Below are positions 18,466-27,954 of a stretch of 64,000 bases of DNA, piece after piece; within the stretch, counting starts at the first letter, position 1, and each line of letters begins with the position of its first letter. The notes beneath the pieces were generated by a model. The model did no database searches. It saw only the letters and a program-made list of their open reading frames with translations, and was not told the DNA's origin. The DNA is taken from positions 184,649-248,648 of the forward strand of contig NWBO01000053.1 of assembly GCA_002633275.1 (NCBI GenBank), read 5' to 3'. A program made the position numbers and the translations under genes. Source of the DNA: Bacteroidales bacterium Phil12 (GTDB taxonomy: Bacteria > Bacteroidota > Bacteroidia > Bacteroidales > P3).

Positions 18466-18876
18466 TTATTCTTGAAACTTCGGCATATAACTACGCTTGT
18501 GCAGAGGTATTTCTTGCAAGCGTCTTGTCAGTTCTTTTGAGGGGTAAAAAGTGCATTTGACCCTTGTAATGTTTTTCGTGCAGACGTCTTCGAGATTATC
18601 TTGTGCTTTCGCTTCCAATTTCAGACTTAGCGTGCCGAAATTTCCAAGATACACCTTTTGTCCCTGCATCAATGCGTCCATTCCGATGTCGCTCCACTCG
18701 TCCAACGCCAACTGAACCTCAAACCTTGATAACGTGCTGCCGATTTCAATCTTACGACTTAACGATTCAACGGTCGCAGGGCTTTTCTTCAACAACTTCG
18801 GAAAATATTTGGTCTCGACCTCGCCGGTTTTGAAATTGTTGATTTTCCTTGATTTTACGAAGTATTCCAATACCAT
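18466..18876 (-). CDS. HU-like DNA-binding protein 3
   Basis: 136 residues, first gene of the trio. LEYFVKSRKINNFKTGEVE strand, HU core (VESLSRKIEIGSTLSRFEVQLALDEWSDIGMDALMQGQKVYLGNFGTLSLKL) and C-terminal extension KCTFYPSKELTRRLQE. An AGGA lies a few bases before the ATG. The promoter is probably the strong one at 19210-19240, with a possible terminator in between, so the gene may be controlled by read-through. Confidence 0.85.
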   Translation of the reverse strand: MVLEYFVKSRKINNFKTGEVETKYFPKLLKKSPATVESLSRKIEIGSTLSRFEVQLALDEWSDIGMDALMQGQKVYLGNFGTLSLKLEAKAQDNLEDVCTKNITRVKCTFYPSKELTRRLQEIPLHKRSYMPKFQE

Positions 18877-19008
18877 AATCCTGATGTTTTTGGTTATTTT
18901 TTATGTTAATTGTTTTCGTTTTTCGGTTGAACTACGATTGTTTTTCAAATTCAAATTTCTGTTTATCGCTACGCAATTTTTGTTTTTCTTTTTTCCCACG
19001 TTACAAAT

Positions 19009-19049
19009 AAAAAAATATGCAGACGAATTTCTGAAAATTCATCTGCATA
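19009..19049 (-). terminator. Rho-independent terminator or attenuator upstream of HU gene 3
   Basis: A 14-nt stem (13 of 14 pairs: 19016-19029 with 19036-19049, loop of 6) is followed on the minus strand by seven T residues. No gene ends here. It terminates either a short leader RNA or, as an attenuator, the transcript of the HU gene starting at 18876. Confidence 0.7.
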
Positions 19050-19203
19050 CATTATATATATGGTAGCGTTCTTTCGCTACCGAAGTTGTCTTCTCAAAAT
19101 CAAATCTTAAAATCCCCCCCCCCTAATCGCTGTGGCAGAAAGAGTTACATTTTTATTCTCAATATTTTCAATTATTTTATTCACTATTTTATTCTCGTTT
19201 AAT
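19009..19203 (-). ncRNA. Candidate small or leader RNA with a G10 tract
   Basis: A strong promoter (19210-19240) and an intrinsic terminator (19009-19049) define a possible transcript of about 195 nt with no coding sequence. It contains a run of ten G (plus strand C at 19114-19123), then a 7-bp hairpin GGTAGCG/CGCTACC at 19062-19081, then the terminator stem. No known RNA family was recognised. The remaining sequence of the 18877-19463 gap holds only the L17 terminator. Confidence 0.45.
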
Positions 19204-19209
19204 CGGTTG

Positions 19210-19240
19210 CAAAATTACAACTGTTTTCCGATATGACAAA
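19210..19240 (-). promoter_or_regulatory. Strong promoter upstream of the leader RNA and HU genes
   Basis: On the minus strand TTTG (19240-19237), exactly 19 nt spacing, then TAATTTTG (19217-19210): a full match to the Bacteroidota housekeeping consensus, in the extended context TTGTAATTTTGCA. Confidence 0.75.
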
Positions 19241-19401
19241 ATTTAACTCCGAAAAATTTGAATTTTAGACAAAAGAATGAAAAACAGACAACAAAAAAAC
19301 ACTAAATAAAGGCTGATATTTCAACAGTTCAAACGAATAAATATAAAGCAAAAACAAACAATCCAAAAATGTAATTTCGTAAATGCAATTTTAAGTCGGA
19401 A

Positions 19402-19435
19402 AGAAAAAAGGTCTTACCGAAAATCGGCAAGACCT
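19402..19435 (-). terminator. Terminator of the ribosomal superoperon
   Basis: The stem AGGTCTT/AAGACCT extends through CCGA/TCGG with one mismatch and is followed on the minus strand by TTTTTTTCTTT. It lies about 30 nt after the rplQ stop. Confidence 0.85.
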
Positions 19436-19463
19436 GATAGATGAAGATATAATTTCAAAAAAA

Positions 19464-19973
19464 TTATTCTGCTTTTTCTGTTGGCTCTGCTTTTGCTTCT
19501 GCTTGCGGCTCTGTTGTCTCAGCAGTCTGTGGTGCTACTGTCTCAGCAGCTTTTTTCTTTCCACCTCTACGAGTTGATTTAGCCTTCTTGGTTGCAGAAT
19601 CTTTAAGCATATTCTCGTTGTAATCAACCAACTCCATCATCGCCATCTCTGCTCCGTCACCTTGACGTCTTCCAAGTTTAAGGATACGTGTGTAACCTCC
19701 GTTACGATTTGCGATTTTTTGAGAAACTTCTCTGAACAACTCTGTTACAGCTTCCTTGTCTCTCAAAGCAGAGAAAACTATACGTCTTTGGTGTGTCGAA
19801 TCCTCTTTGCTCTTGTTGATTATTGGCTCAACATATTTTCTTAACGCTTTCGCTTTTGCCAACGTTGTTTCTATTCTCTTCTCTTTTATCAAAGAAACTG
19901 CCATATTAGAAAGCATAGCACTTCTGTGTGCGGCAGTTCTTGACAAATGATTTACTTTACAACCGTGTCTCAT
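19464..19973 (-). CDS. rplQ: Ribosomal protein L17
   Basis: 169 residues. Typical L17 core ([24 protein letters not shown], about 115 residues) lining the peptide exit region of the 50S subunit. A C-terminal tail of some 50 residues rich in Lys, then Ala/Glu/Pro/Thr, is a common Bacteroidota extension. It is the last gene of the superoperon, 4 nt after rpoA and before a strong terminator. Confidence 0.97.
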   Translation of the reverse strand: MRHGCKVNHLSRTAAHRSAMLSNMAVSLIKEKRIETTLAKAKALRKYVEPIINKSKEDSTHQRRIVFSALRDKEAVTELFREVSQKIANRNGGYTRILKLGRRQGDGAEMAMMELVDYNENMLKDSATKKAKSTRRGGKKKAAETVAPQTAETTEPQAEAKAEPTEKAE

Positions 19974-19977
19974 ATCT

Positions 19978-20988
19978 TTATTCCTTTTCTTCTAATTTGT
20001 ACTTTGAAATATCCATACCGAATTCCAATCCTCTTGCCTTTACCAAATTCTCCAACTCCGACAAAGACTTGCGTCCGAAGTTTCTGAACTTTAACAAATC
20101 AGCCTTAGATATGGAAACCAATTCTCCCAACGTCTCGATTTCAGCCGATTTCAAGCAATTGAATGCTCTGACAGATAAGTCCATATCGACAAGTTTAGAT
20201 TTAAGCAACTGTCTGATGTGCAACGTCTCTTCGTCAAATTCCTCTGTATCGTTCTTGATGTCGGTTTGTATATCGATTTTCTCGTCGGAGAACAACATAA
20301 AATGCTTGATAAGAATCATTGCAGCCTCTTTCAAAGCATTCTTTGGCGTGATAGACCCGTCCGTTTCTATTTCAAACGTTAGTTTTTCGTAGTCCGTCTT
20401 CTGCTCCACACGATAATTATCAACGTAATAATTGACGTTCTTTATCGGAGTGAAGATAGAATCTATCGCTATTGTTCCGATAGGATCATTCTGTTTAACA
20501 TTCTCTTCTGACGGCACATATCCTCTACCCTTTTCAATCCTTAGCGTAACTGACAATGAAGGAAGTTCCTTGTTCTCATCAGGAGTCATGTGACAGATCT
20601 CAACATCTGTATTCAAAACCTGAAAAGCGTTAAGATGTTTGTTTATATCGCCCGCCTTAAAGACAGTCTTACCATCTATTTTGAAAGATATTTCTTCGCT
20701 TTCTTGATCTTCAATTTGACGTTTGATACGAAGTCGCTTCAAATTTAGAATGATCTCTGTCATATCCTCCATAACACCATGAATGGTATCAAACTCATGA
20801 CTTACACCGTCAATGCGAATTGAAGTGATAGCGAAACCCTCCAATGAAGACAAAAGTACTCTTCTCAATGCATTACCTATGGTAACTCCGTAGCCTCGCT
20901 CCAAAGGACGAAACTCAAACTTACCTTTGTAATCATCGGACTCTATCATTATAACCTTGTCAGGTTGTTGAAAAGCTAATATGGCCAT
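19978..20988 (-). CDS. rpoA: RNA polymerase alpha subunit
   Basis: 336 residues. The N-terminal domain for assembly with beta and beta' ([24 protein letters not shown]) and the C-terminal helix-hairpin domain that contacts DNA and activators ([40 protein letters not shown]) are both complete. It sits between rpsD and rplQ as in the classic alpha operon; 22 nt separate it from rpsD. Confidence 0.98.
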   Translation of the reverse strand: MAILAFQQPDKVIMIESDDYKGKFEFRPLERGYGVTIGNALRRVLLSSLEGFAITSIRIDGVSHEFDTIHGVMEDMTEIILNLKRLRIKRQIEDQESEEISFKIDGKTVFKAGDINKHLNAFQVLNTDVEICHMTPDENKELPSLSVTLRIEKGRGYVPSEENVKQNDPIGTIAIDSIFTPIKNVNYYVDNYRVEQKTDYEKLTFEIETDGSITPKNALKEAAMILIKHFMLFSDEKIDIQTDIKNDTEEFDEETLHIRQLLKSKLVDMDLSVRAFNCLKSAEIETLGELVSISKADLLKFRNFGRKSLSELENLVKARGLEFGMDISKYKLEEKE

Positions 20989-21010
20989 TTTTTGTCTTAG
21001 TTATTAATTA

Positions 21011-21610
21011 TTATTTAGAATACAACTCAACGATAGCTTGTTCATTAATATTCTCAGGAATATCTGCTCTTTGAGGATAGTTGTTGAACTTACCTTCCAT
21101 CTTAGCATTATCCCAATCAAGCCAAGAATAAGACACTCTTGATGCCAAAGCATCATTTACAACTTCCAAAGATTTTGAACGTTCTCTAACTCCAACGCTA
21201 TCACCTTCTCTTAACAGGTATGAAGGGATATTAACAACACTACCATTAACTGTAATATGTCTATGAGATACCAATTGACGTGCTTGTGAGCGTGTTTTTG
21301 CTATACCCAAACGATAAACAACGTTATCCAATCTTGATTCTATTAATTGTAGCAACACTTCACCAGTTACACCACCCTTACGAGAAGCCTTATCAAACAA
21401 TTTACGGAACTGTCTTTCCAATATGCCGTAAGTGTATTTAGCCTTTTGTTTCTCCATTAACTGGATTCCGTACTCGGATTGTTTTTTTCTTCTGTTTGCT
21501 CCGTGTTGTCCGGGAGGGTATGCCTTTTTGTCGTAAGACTTATCTGCTCCGAAGATAGGGTCTCTGAATTTTCTTGCAATTCTTGTTTTTGGTCCTGTAT
21601 ATCTTGCCAT
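21011..21610 (-). CDS. rpsD: Ribosomal protein S4
   Basis: 199 residues, [21 protein letters not shown] start, and an S4 RNA-binding domain around residues 90-155 ([31 protein letters not shown]). A primary 16S rRNA-binding protein and, in many bacteria, repressor of the alpha operon. The N-terminal zinc cysteines of some S4 forms are absent. Confidence 0.98.
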   Translation of the reverse strand: MARYTGPKTRIARKFRDPIFGADKSYDKKAYPPGQHGANRRKKQSEYGIQLMEKQKAKYTYGILERQFRKLFDKASRKGGVTGEVLLQLIESRLDNVVYRLGIAKTRSQARQLVSHRHITVNGSVVNIPSYLLREGDSVGVRERSKSLEVVNDALASRVSYSWLDWDNAKMEGKFNNYPQRADIPENINEQAIVELYSK

Positions 21611-21637
21611 TTTTTTCTTCCTCTTTTTTAATTAAAC

Positions 21638-22027
21638 TTATACACGTCTTCTTTTTGGAGGTCTGCAACCATTGTGTGGTAATGGGGTTACATCGGTTAT
21701 TTCCATAACCTCTATTCCGGTAGTATTTATCTCTCTGATGGCTGCCTCACGACCTGCACCAGGACCTTTTACAAATACTTTTACTTTTCTTAAACCGTAA
21801 TCGTATGCAGCCTTTGCAGCGTCAGCAGCAGCTGTTTGTGATGCATACGGTGTGTTTTTCTTTGAACCCTTGAAACCCATCTTTCCAGCCGAAGACCATG
21901 AAATAACTTGTCCTGCATTATTGGTCAAGGAAATAATGCAATTGTTGAAAGATGCAAAGATAAATGCTTTGCCTTGTGGTTCAACCTTTACTACTCTTTT
22001 CTTTACTGGTTTTGAATTTTTTGCCAT
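21638..22027 (-). CDS. rpsK: Ribosomal protein S11
   Basis: 129 residues with the platform motifs [29 protein letters not shown]-like core and the C-terminal [16 protein letters not shown]. Part of the 30S platform near the E site and Shine-Dalgarno helix. Spaced 27 nt before rpsD and 78 nt after rpsM, one of the wider gaps of the cluster. Confidence 0.98.
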   Translation of the reverse strand: MAKNSKPVKKRVVKVEPQGKAFIFASFNNCIISLTNNAGQVISWSSAGKMGFKGSKKNTPYASQTAAADAAKAAYDYGLRKVKVFVKGPGAGREAAIREINTTGIEVMEITDVTPLPHNGCRPPKRRRV

Positions 22028-22105
22028 TTAATTTCTGCAATTTTTTGTTAAACTACACCAAATTATTGTTTAATACTATGCGTCCGTAGTTTATAATTAA
22101 TTTAA

Positions 22106-22483
22106 TTACTTAGTTGCTTTTTTCTTGTTTGCAACTGTCTTCTTCTTACCCTTACGTGTTCTTGCGTTGTTCTTCGTACTTTGACCACGTACAGGCAATC
22201 CCATACGATGACGAATACCTCTATAACAACCAACGTCCATCAAACGCTTGATGTTCATCTGAACTTCACTTCTAAGGTCGCCCTCAACCTTATACTTCTC
22301 GCTGATGACGTTACGTATAGCATTCTGCTCATCGTCATTCCACTCACCTACCTTCTTTGTCTCGTCAATACCGGCTTCTGCCAATATCTTGGAAGCAGTG
22401 CTACGACCTATACCATATATATAAGTCAAACCAATAACACCGTGTTTGTTTTTAGGTAAGTCAATACCTGCAATTCTTGCCAT
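22106..22483 (-). CDS. rpsM: Ribosomal protein S13
   Basis: 125 residues: helix-two-turn-helix core ([24 protein letters not shown]) and basic C-terminal tail ([16 protein letters not shown]) that reaches the P-site tRNA. It contacts the 50S head bridge. It follows rpmJ after 52 nt, the conserved infA-rpmJ-rpsM order. Confidence 0.98.
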   Translation of the reverse strand: MARIAGIDLPKNKHGVIGLTYIYGIGRSTASKILAEAGIDETKKVGEWNDDEQNAIRNVISEKYKVEGDLRSEVQMNIKRLMDVGCYRGIRHRMGLPVRGQSTKNNARTRKGKKKTVANKKKATK

Positions 22484-22535
22484 AAATTATTACTTTGTTT
22501 TTTGTTTATTATTAGTGTTAATACTCAATAACAAA

Positions 22536-22652
22536 TCAACCTTGTCTTTGTTTGAACTTTGGATTCTTTTTGTTGATTACATAAACTACTCCTTTTCGTC
22601 TCACAACGATACACTCAGGAGATCTCTTTTTTACAGAAGTTCTAACTTTCAT
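22536..22652 (-). CDS. rpmJ: Ribosomal protein L36 (zinc-less form)
   Basis: A 38-residue protein, [14 protein letters not shown]... ending NPKFKQRQG. Of the canonical C-C-C-H zinc ligands only one Cys (position 14) is left; the others are Ser, Asn and Phe, so it should not bind zinc. This form is usual in Bacteroidota. It lies 15 nt after infA and 52 nt before rpsM. Confidence 0.95.
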   Translation of the reverse strand: MKVRTSVKKRSPECIVVRRKGVVYVINKKNPKFKQRQG

Positions 22653-22667
22653 TTCTCTTAAACTTTA

Positions 22668-22886
22668 TTATTTGTGTCTATAAGTAATTCTTCCTCTTGT
22701 CAAATCGTATGGAGTCATTTCTATCTGAACCTTATCACCGGGCAAAATCTTTATGTAATGCATTCTCATCTTACCGGAAATTGACGCCGTTATAACGTGT
22801 CCGTTCTCCAACTCAACTCTAAACATCGCATTACCCAAAGATTCTGTTACGATACCATCTAACTGTATAGGTTCTTGTTTTGCCAT
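22668..22886 (-). CDS. infA: Translation initiation factor IF-1
   Basis: 72 residues, a single OB fold ([20 protein letters not shown], then [32 protein letters not shown]). Binds the A site of the 30S subunit during initiation. Begins 12 nt after map, in the standard secY-map-infA-rpmJ order. Confidence 0.98.
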   Translation of the reverse strand: MAKQEPIQLDGIVTESLGNAMFRVELENGHVITASISGKMRMHYIKILPGDKVQIEMTPYDLTRGRITYRHK

Positions 22887-22898
22887 ATTATCCTTAAT

Positions 22899-23693
22899 TT
22901 AAATTATTTCCAAATTGCTATTCAACTTTATAGCGGACTCTATTTCTTCAAAAGAAGATAAGATAACCGGGCCGTCTTTTGTGATTGCCACATCATGTTC
23001 AAAGTGTGCCGCCGTAGAATTATCAACCGTTGTGCAAGTCCAACCATCATTATGGAAAACAACTTCCTTATTGCCCAAGGTAATCATCGGCTCTATTGCG
23101 ATAGTCATACCTTCACGCAATTTAGCACCAGTACCTTTTCTTCCATAATTCAAAACCTGAGGGTCTTCATGCATAACATGACCAACGCCATGACCACACA
23201 AATCTCTCACAACACCATAACCGAACGACTCACAATAAGACTGAATAGCATACCCGATATCACCCAAACGATGACCTAATTGGCAAGCCTCAATCCCATT
23301 GTATAACGACTGTCTTGTTACTCTTAGCAACTGCATATCCTCATCTTTTATGCCTTTGACTGCAAAAGTGTATGCAGAATCACCGACCCAACCATTTAGA
23401 GTACAACCGCAATCTATCGAAACGACATCCCCTTCTTTAATTGTGCGCTGCGAAGGTATTCCATGAACTACATTCTCGTTAATGGAGATACACAAAGATG
23501 CGGGAAAACCGCCATAACCCTTAAAAGTGGGTTCGGCATTATAAGAACGAATAAAATCTTCAGCAATTGAATCAAGTGTCTTTGTTGAGACACCTGGTTC
23601 AATATGCTTAGAAACTTCGGCAAGAGTCTTGCCGACCAACAATGCGGCCGGCTTCATCTGCTCTATTTCTTCGTATGTTTTTATACGTATCAT
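22899..23693 (-). CDS. map: Methionine aminopeptidase, type I
   Basis: 264 residues. Removes the initiator methionine from nascent proteins. All metal ligands are visible: two Asp in DCGCTLNGWVGDSAYTF, His in the CGHGVGHVMHEDP region, Glu in IEPMI and Glu in HFEHDVAIT. No N-terminal zinc-finger extension. Located between secY (28 nt) and infA (12 nt), the normal place in the spc operon. Confidence 0.98.
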   Translation of the reverse strand: MIRIKTYEEIEQMKPAALLVGKTLAEVSKHIEPGVSTKTLDSIAEDFIRSYNAEPTFKGYGGFPASLCISINENVVHGIPSQRTIKEGDVVSIDCGCTLNGWVGDSAYTFAVKGIKDEDMQLLRVTRQSLYNGIEACQLGHRLGDIGYAIQSYCESFGYGVVRDLCGHGVGHVMHEDPQVLNYGRKGTGAKLREGMTIAIEPMITLGNKEVVFHNDGWTCTTVDNSTAAHFEHDVAITKDGPVILSSFEEIESAIKLNSNLEII

Positions 23694-23721
23694 TTATCCT
23701 CTAAACGTTTTTCGCTATATC

Positions 23722-25074
23722 CTAATAATTACCACCTCTACCTTTAATTCTTCCGGTTTTCGTCAAGCCGTCATAATGACGCATCAACAAACGGCTCTCA
23801 ATCTGTTGCAATGTATCAAGAACAACACCTACAAGAATCAATAAAGATGTTCCGCCATAAAATTGTGCGAATTGTGAATTAACTCCGAATAAACGTATAA
23901 ATGCAGGTAATATTGCAACAATGGCAAGGAAAATCGAACCCGGTAAAGTAACTCTTGACAAAATATTATCAAAAAATTCTTCTGTTTTCTTACCCGGTTT
24001 AACACCCGGTATAAAACCTCCGTTACGTTTCATATCATCTGCCATTTGTTTTGGATTGACAGCCACTGCGGTATAAAAATACGTAAATGCTATAACCATA
24101 ACAGCAAATATAAAGTTATACCAAAAACCATCAAAATTAGTTAAGGCAGCTCTTACTCCTTGCAATGAAGATGAATCAGAAAAACCGAACAAAGTTGCAG
24201 GGATAAACATTATTGCCTGAGCAAAAATGATAGGCATAACACCAGCAGCATTAACCTTGATAGGGATATACTGTCTTGCTCCACCATATTGTTTGTTTCC
24301 TACTATTCTTTTTGCGTATTGCACCGGTATTCTTCTTGTGCCTTGTACCAAAAGAATACAAAGCATAATTACGATAAGTAATACCAACAACTCAACAAAG
24401 AAAATCACCAATTGTCCGCCGTCATCTTCCATTCTTGATGCAAATTCTGCAAATAACGCAAAAGGTAAACGTGCTATAATACCAATCATAATCAACAAGG
24501 AAATACCATTACCTATACCCCTGTCTGTGATTTTTTCACCAAGCCACATAACGAACAATGTTCCACAAGTAAGCAAAATAGAAATAGGCAATACCCAATT
24601 GAAGAATGTTAAACTATCTCCTCCGAAGATATTGTAAATTTCTGCACCACCAACTTGAACTCTTAGATTTGCCAAATAAGCAAAAGATTGGAAAATTGTA
24701 ACAACTACGGTAAGCCATCTTGTTATTTGATTAATCTTGTTTCTACCGCTTTCGCCCTCTCTTTGCATTTTAATAAAATAAGGCACAACCATAGTCAATA
24801 ACTGAACTACGATTGAAGCGGTAATGTATGGCATAATTCCCAAAGCGAAAACTGACGCATTCGAGAAAGCACCACCCGAAAACATATTAAGCAAACCAAG
24901 CACACCATCACTTGTCTGGCTTTGTAAAGCACCCAAATCAGCAGGGTTAATACCTGGAATTACAACATAAGAACCGATTCTATAAACAAGGACTAATCCC
25001 AAAGTAAACAGAATACGATCTCTTAAATCTTTAATTGACCAGATATTTTTTATTGTATTGATAAACCTTTTCAT
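23722..25074 (-). CDS. secY: Protein translocase subunit SecY
   Basis: 450 residues, about ten membrane spans, with the plug and pore-ring region after VLGLLNMFSGGAFSN and the cytoplasmic loop IMLCILLVQGTRRIPVQYAKR that binds SecA and the ribosome. It exports the many signal-peptide proteins of this window to the periplasm, the first step before the T9SS. 10 nt after rplO. Confidence 0.98.
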   Translation of the reverse strand: MKRFINTIKNIWSIKDLRDRILFTLGLVLVYRIGSYVVIPGINPADLGALQSQTSDGVLGLLNMFSGGAFSNASVFALGIMPYITASIVVQLLTMVVPYFIKMQREGESGRNKINQITRWLTVVVTIFQSFAYLANLRVQVGGAEIYNIFGGDSLTFFNWVLPISILLTCGTLFVMWLGEKITDRGIGNGISLLIMIGIIARLPFALFAEFASRMEDDGGQLVIFFVELLVLLIVIMLCILLVQGTRRIPVQYAKRIVGNKQYGGARQYIPIKVNAAGVMPIIFAQAIMFIPATLFGFSDSSSLQGVRAALTNFDGFWYNFIFAVMVIAFTYFYTAVAVNPKQMADDMKRNGGFIPGVKPGKKTEEFFDNILSRVTLPGSIFLAIVAILPAFIRLFGVNSQFAQFYGGTSLLILVGVVLDTLQQIESRLLMRHYDGLTKTGRIKGRGGNY

Positions 25075-25084
25075 TATTATGGTA

Positions 25085-25519
25085 TTAGATTATTGTTATG
25101 ACACCACCTTTTGCTTCGATAGCTTCTTTTGCACTTTTAGAGATTGCATTAACAGTTACTTTCAAAGCATCTTTAACTTCACCTCTTCCAAGTACTTTAA
25201 TTTTTTCGTTTTTATTGCTCTGCAAAAGATCCAAAGTCAATTCTTTGGTATTTAATTTTTCGGATATTGCCTGTAAAGTATCAAGATTAACACCCGTATA
25301 TTCAACTCGATTTATGTTTTTGAAACCAAACTTAGGGATTAATCTATATAATGGCATCTGACCGCCTTCAAAACCAACCTTACGATGATATCCTGAACGA
25401 GATTTTGCACCTTTATGTCCTCTTGTAGAAGTTCCGCCATATCCTGAACCCTGACCTCTACCTATTCTCTTACGACTTTTTGTTGAACCTTGTGCAGGTT
25501 TTAAATTGCTTAAATCCAT
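25085..25519 (-). CDS. rplO: Ribosomal protein L15
   Basis: 144 residues: Gly/Arg-rich N-terminal extension (RIGRGQGSGYGGTSTRGHKG) that enters 23S rRNA, and globular C-terminal domain (EKIKVLGRGEVKDALKVTVNAISKSA). Late-assembly 50S protein. 24 nt after rpmD. Confidence 0.98.
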   Translation of the reverse strand: MDLSNLKPAQGSTKSRKRIGRGQGSGYGGTSTRGHKGAKSRSGYHRKVGFEGGQMPLYRLIPKFGFKNINRVEYTGVNLDTLQAISEKLNTKELTLDLLQSNKNEKIKVLGRGEVKDALKVTVNAISKSAKEAIEAKGGVITII

Positions 25520-25543
25520 ATTATTTTCTTTTTAATGGTTCTT

Positions 25544-25726
25544 CTATTCGAATTCTTCAAATTTTACAAGATGTCTAACCTTTGCAATCATTCCCATTAT
25601 TTGGGGATTAGCATCATGTTCTACGGTTTGATGCATCTTTCTTAAACCCAATGAACGCAACGTCATTTTTTCACGTAACGGATAGCCAATACCGCTCTTT
25701 ACTTGTGTGATTCTAACTTTCTTCAT
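25544..25726 (-). CDS. rpmD: Ribosomal protein L30
   Basis: 60 residues, KVRITQVKSGIGYPLREKMTLRSLGLRKM, matching the short bacterial L30. Part of the 50S subunit near 5S rRNA. Between rpsE and rplO with gaps of 12 and 24 nt. Confidence 0.97.
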   Translation of the reverse strand: MKKVRITQVKSGIGYPLREKMTLRSLGLRKMHQTVEHDANPQIMGMIAKVRHLVKFEEFE

Positions 25727-25738
25727 TTTCTTTAATTT

Positions 25739-26257
25739 TTAACCGTTGAACACTCTATCCATTTCAATGCCTCTCAATTTAGCAACTGTGTATGGATCTT
25801 TCATCTTTAATAAAGCAGCAATTGTAGCTTTTACAACGCTATGTGGGTTTGAAGAACCTTTTGATTTTGCAAGCACGTCTTTAATACCAACGCTTTCCAA
25901 AACTGCACGCATAGCACCACCGGCTTTGATACCGGTACCATGTGCAGCAGGACGCAAAAATACTCTTGCACCAGAATACTTACCTTCTTGTTCGTGAGGT
26001 ATAGTTCCTTTTAATACAGGTATTCTTATAAGGTTTTTCTTTGCATCCTCAGAACCCTTAGCAATAGCGGCTGTAACTTCTTTTGCTTTACCAAGTCCAT
26101 AACCAACAATACCATTACCATTGCCGACAACCACAATAGCAGAAAAACTGAATGTTCTACCACCCTTTGTAACTTTGGTAACTCTGTTTATGCTGACCAA
26201 TTTGTCATTGAACTCTATTTCGCTTGACTTTACTCTTTTTATGTTTAAATCTGCCAT
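25739..26257 (-). CDS. rpsE: Ribosomal protein S5
   Basis: 172 residues: double-stranded-RNA-binding N-terminal domain ([26 protein letters not shown]) and C-terminal domain ([25 protein letters not shown]). Shapes the 30S mRNA entry and decoding fidelity. Six nt after rplR. Confidence 0.98.
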   Translation of the reverse strand: MADLNIKRVKSSEIEFNDKLVSINRVTKVTKGGRTFSFSAIVVVGNGNGIVGYGLGKAKEVTAAIAKGSEDAKKNLIRIPVLKGTIPHEQEGKYSGARVFLRPAAHGTGIKAGGAMRAVLESVGIKDVLAKSKGSSNPHSVVKATIAALLKMKDPYTVAKLRGIEMDRVFNG

Positions 26258-26263
26258 GATACC

Positions 26264-26617
26264 TTAGAATTTTAAACCATTTTCTCTTGCTGCCTCTGCC
26301 AAAGATTTAACTCTGCCATGATACAAATAACCATTTCTATCAAAAACAACTGTGTCAATTCCAGCCGTCTTTGCTCTTTGAGCAATATTTTTACCAACAA
26401 CTGATGCAACCTCAGATTTTGTACCTTGTTTTTCAAAGCCTTTCTCTTTTGAAGATGCAGAAGCTAATGTTTTGCCATCTACATCGTTGATCAATTGTGC
26501 ATAAATTTCCTTATTGCTTCTAAACACTGTAAGACGAGGTTTTTGTTCCGTTCCATTAACTTTTTTACGGATTCTCATCTTAATCTTCTGTCTTCTAATA
26601 TCTTTCTTCGTTGCCAT
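26264..26617 (-). CDS. rplR: Ribosomal protein L18
   Basis: 117 residues, 5S-rRNA-binding protein of the 50S central protuberance ([43 protein letters not shown]). The start ATG is 32 nt after rplF. Confidence 0.98.
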   Translation of the reverse strand: MATKKDIRRQKIKMRIRKKVNGTEQKPRLTVFRSNKEIYAQLINDVDGKTLASASSKEKGFEKQGTKSEVASVVGKNIAQRAKTAGIDTVVFDRNGYLYHGRVKSLAEAARENGLKF

Positions 26618-26649
26618 ATTATAAATCCTCAGATTAAATTATACGAACA

Positions 26650-27204
26650 CTATTTTGCAGCAGCTTTACCTGCTTTCTTTCTAACAACCTCACCTGCAAA
26701 ACGAATACCTTTACCCTTGTAAGGTTCTGGCTTACGTAATGAACGAATCTTTGCAGCAACCTGACCTAACAATTGTTTATCACAACAAGTCATTTTGATA
26801 AGAGGATTCTTTCCTTTTTCGGTGATAGTCTCAACTTTAATCTCTTCTGGTAATTCAAAGAATATACTATGAGAATAACCTAATGCAAGTTCCAAAACTT
26901 GCCCCTGAGCTTGTGCTTTGTAACCGACTCCAATAACTTCCTGAGTTGTATGAAAACCTTCAGAAACTCCAACGACCATATTATGAACCAAAGCTCTATA
27001 CAATCCATGTAAAGCCTTATCATGTTTGGAATCATTTCCACGTTCCAAATGCAAAACACCTTCATCAATAGTCATCTTGATACAAGGATCTACCTTCTGT
27101 TCCAAAGTTCCTAATTTACCTTTAACAGTAACTGAGTTATCGTCAGATATCTTTACTTCAACTCCCTGAGGAATATTTATTGGTAATTTACCTATTCTTG
27201 ACAT
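26650..27204 (-). CDS. rplF: Ribosomal protein L6
   Basis: 184 residues from MSRIGKLPI. Two repeated L6 folds, with the conserved end RKPEPYKGKGIRF. The in-frame ATG 30 nt upstream gives an acidic, non-conserved leader (LVNKEEEE) and was rejected. Contacts 23S rRNA near the sarcin-ricin loop. 19 nt after rpsH. Confidence 0.97.
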   Translation of the reverse strand: MSRIGKLPINIPQGVEVKISDDNSVTVKGKLGTLEQKVDPCIKMTIDEGVLHLERGNDSKHDKALHGLYRALVHNMVVGVSEGFHTTQEVIGVGYKAQAQGQVLELALGYSHSIFFELPEEIKVETITEKGKNPLIKMTCCDKQLLGQVAAKIRSLRKPEPYKGKGIRFAGEVVRKKAGKAAAK

Positions 27205-27223
27205 AATTTCTTCCTCCTCTTTA

Positions 27224-27622
27224 TTAACTAACAAAACAAATTACTTCTCCACCAACTTTCAAGACTCTTGCCTCTTTATCTGTCATCAAACCTCTAGACG
27301 TAGATATTATAGCAACACCTAAACCATTAGCTACTCTTGGTAATTCATCAACGCTGGCATATTTTCTCAAACCAGGAGTTGATATTCTTTTCAAAGAGGT
27401 GATAGCTGATTCTTTTGTTTGTGGGTGATACTTCAAAGCTATTTTAATAGTCCTTGGAAAAGTGTCATCTTCAAACTTATAGTTTAAGATATAACCCTTA
27501 TCAAAAAGTATCTTTGTTATTTCTTTTTTCATTTTAGAAGAGGGTATCTCTACCATTCTATGCTTTGCTAAAGCAGCATTTCTTAATCGAGTTAAATAAT
27601 CTGCAATTGGATCTGTTAACAT
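27224..27622 (-). CDS. rpsH: Ribosomal protein S8
   Basis: 132 residues: [13 protein letters not shown] start and [25 protein letters not shown] end, both diagnostic. Binds 16S helix 21 and in Escherichia coli represses the spc operon through an rplE site; I cannot show such a site here. 51 nt after rpsN. Confidence 0.98.
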   Translation of the reverse strand: MLTDPIADYLTRLRNAALAKHRMVEIPSSKMKKEITKILFDKGYILNYKFEDDTFPRTIKIALKYHPQTKESAITSLKRISTPGLRKYASVDELPRVANGLGVAIISTSRGLMTDKEARVLKVGGEVICFVS

Positions 27623-27673
27623 TTCTTTTTTATTTTTCTAAATTCTTACTAAAATTTTTACTGGTGGTTTTCT

Positions 27674-27943
27674 CTACCAAGAAGCCTTTTTAACTCCCGG
27701 TATCAAACCTGCCAATGCCATTTCTCTGAAGTTAATTCTTGAAATACCAAATTGTCTCATATATCCCTTAGGACGACCTGTCAATTTGCAACGGTTATGA
27801 AGTCTTACCGGAGATGCATTTTTAGGTAATTTTTGCAATCCTTCATAATCTCCTGCTTCTAAAAGAGCCTGACGTTTAACAGCATATTTTGCTACTAATC
27901 TTTCTCTCTTTCTTTCACGTGCTTTTATCGATTCTTTTGCCAT
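27674..27943 (-). CDS. rpsN: Ribosomal protein S14 (long, zinc-less type)
   Basis: 89 residues. The long form without the CxxC pairs of the zinc type; conserved [25 protein letters not shown] and the terminal KKASW. 30S head protein. 11 nt after rplE. Confidence 0.97.
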   Translation of the reverse strand: MAKESIKARERKRERLVAKYAVKRQALLEAGDYEGLQKLPKNASPVRLHNRCKLTGRPKGYMRQFGISRINFREMALAGLIPGVKKASW

Positions 27944-27954
27944 TTTTCTATTGT

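Noticed and set aside
19009-19240. tRNA, 6S RNA or another known RNA
   Set aside because: No cloverleaf or T-loop sequence is present, and the fold does not resemble 6S RNA. No tRNA was recognised anywhere in the window.
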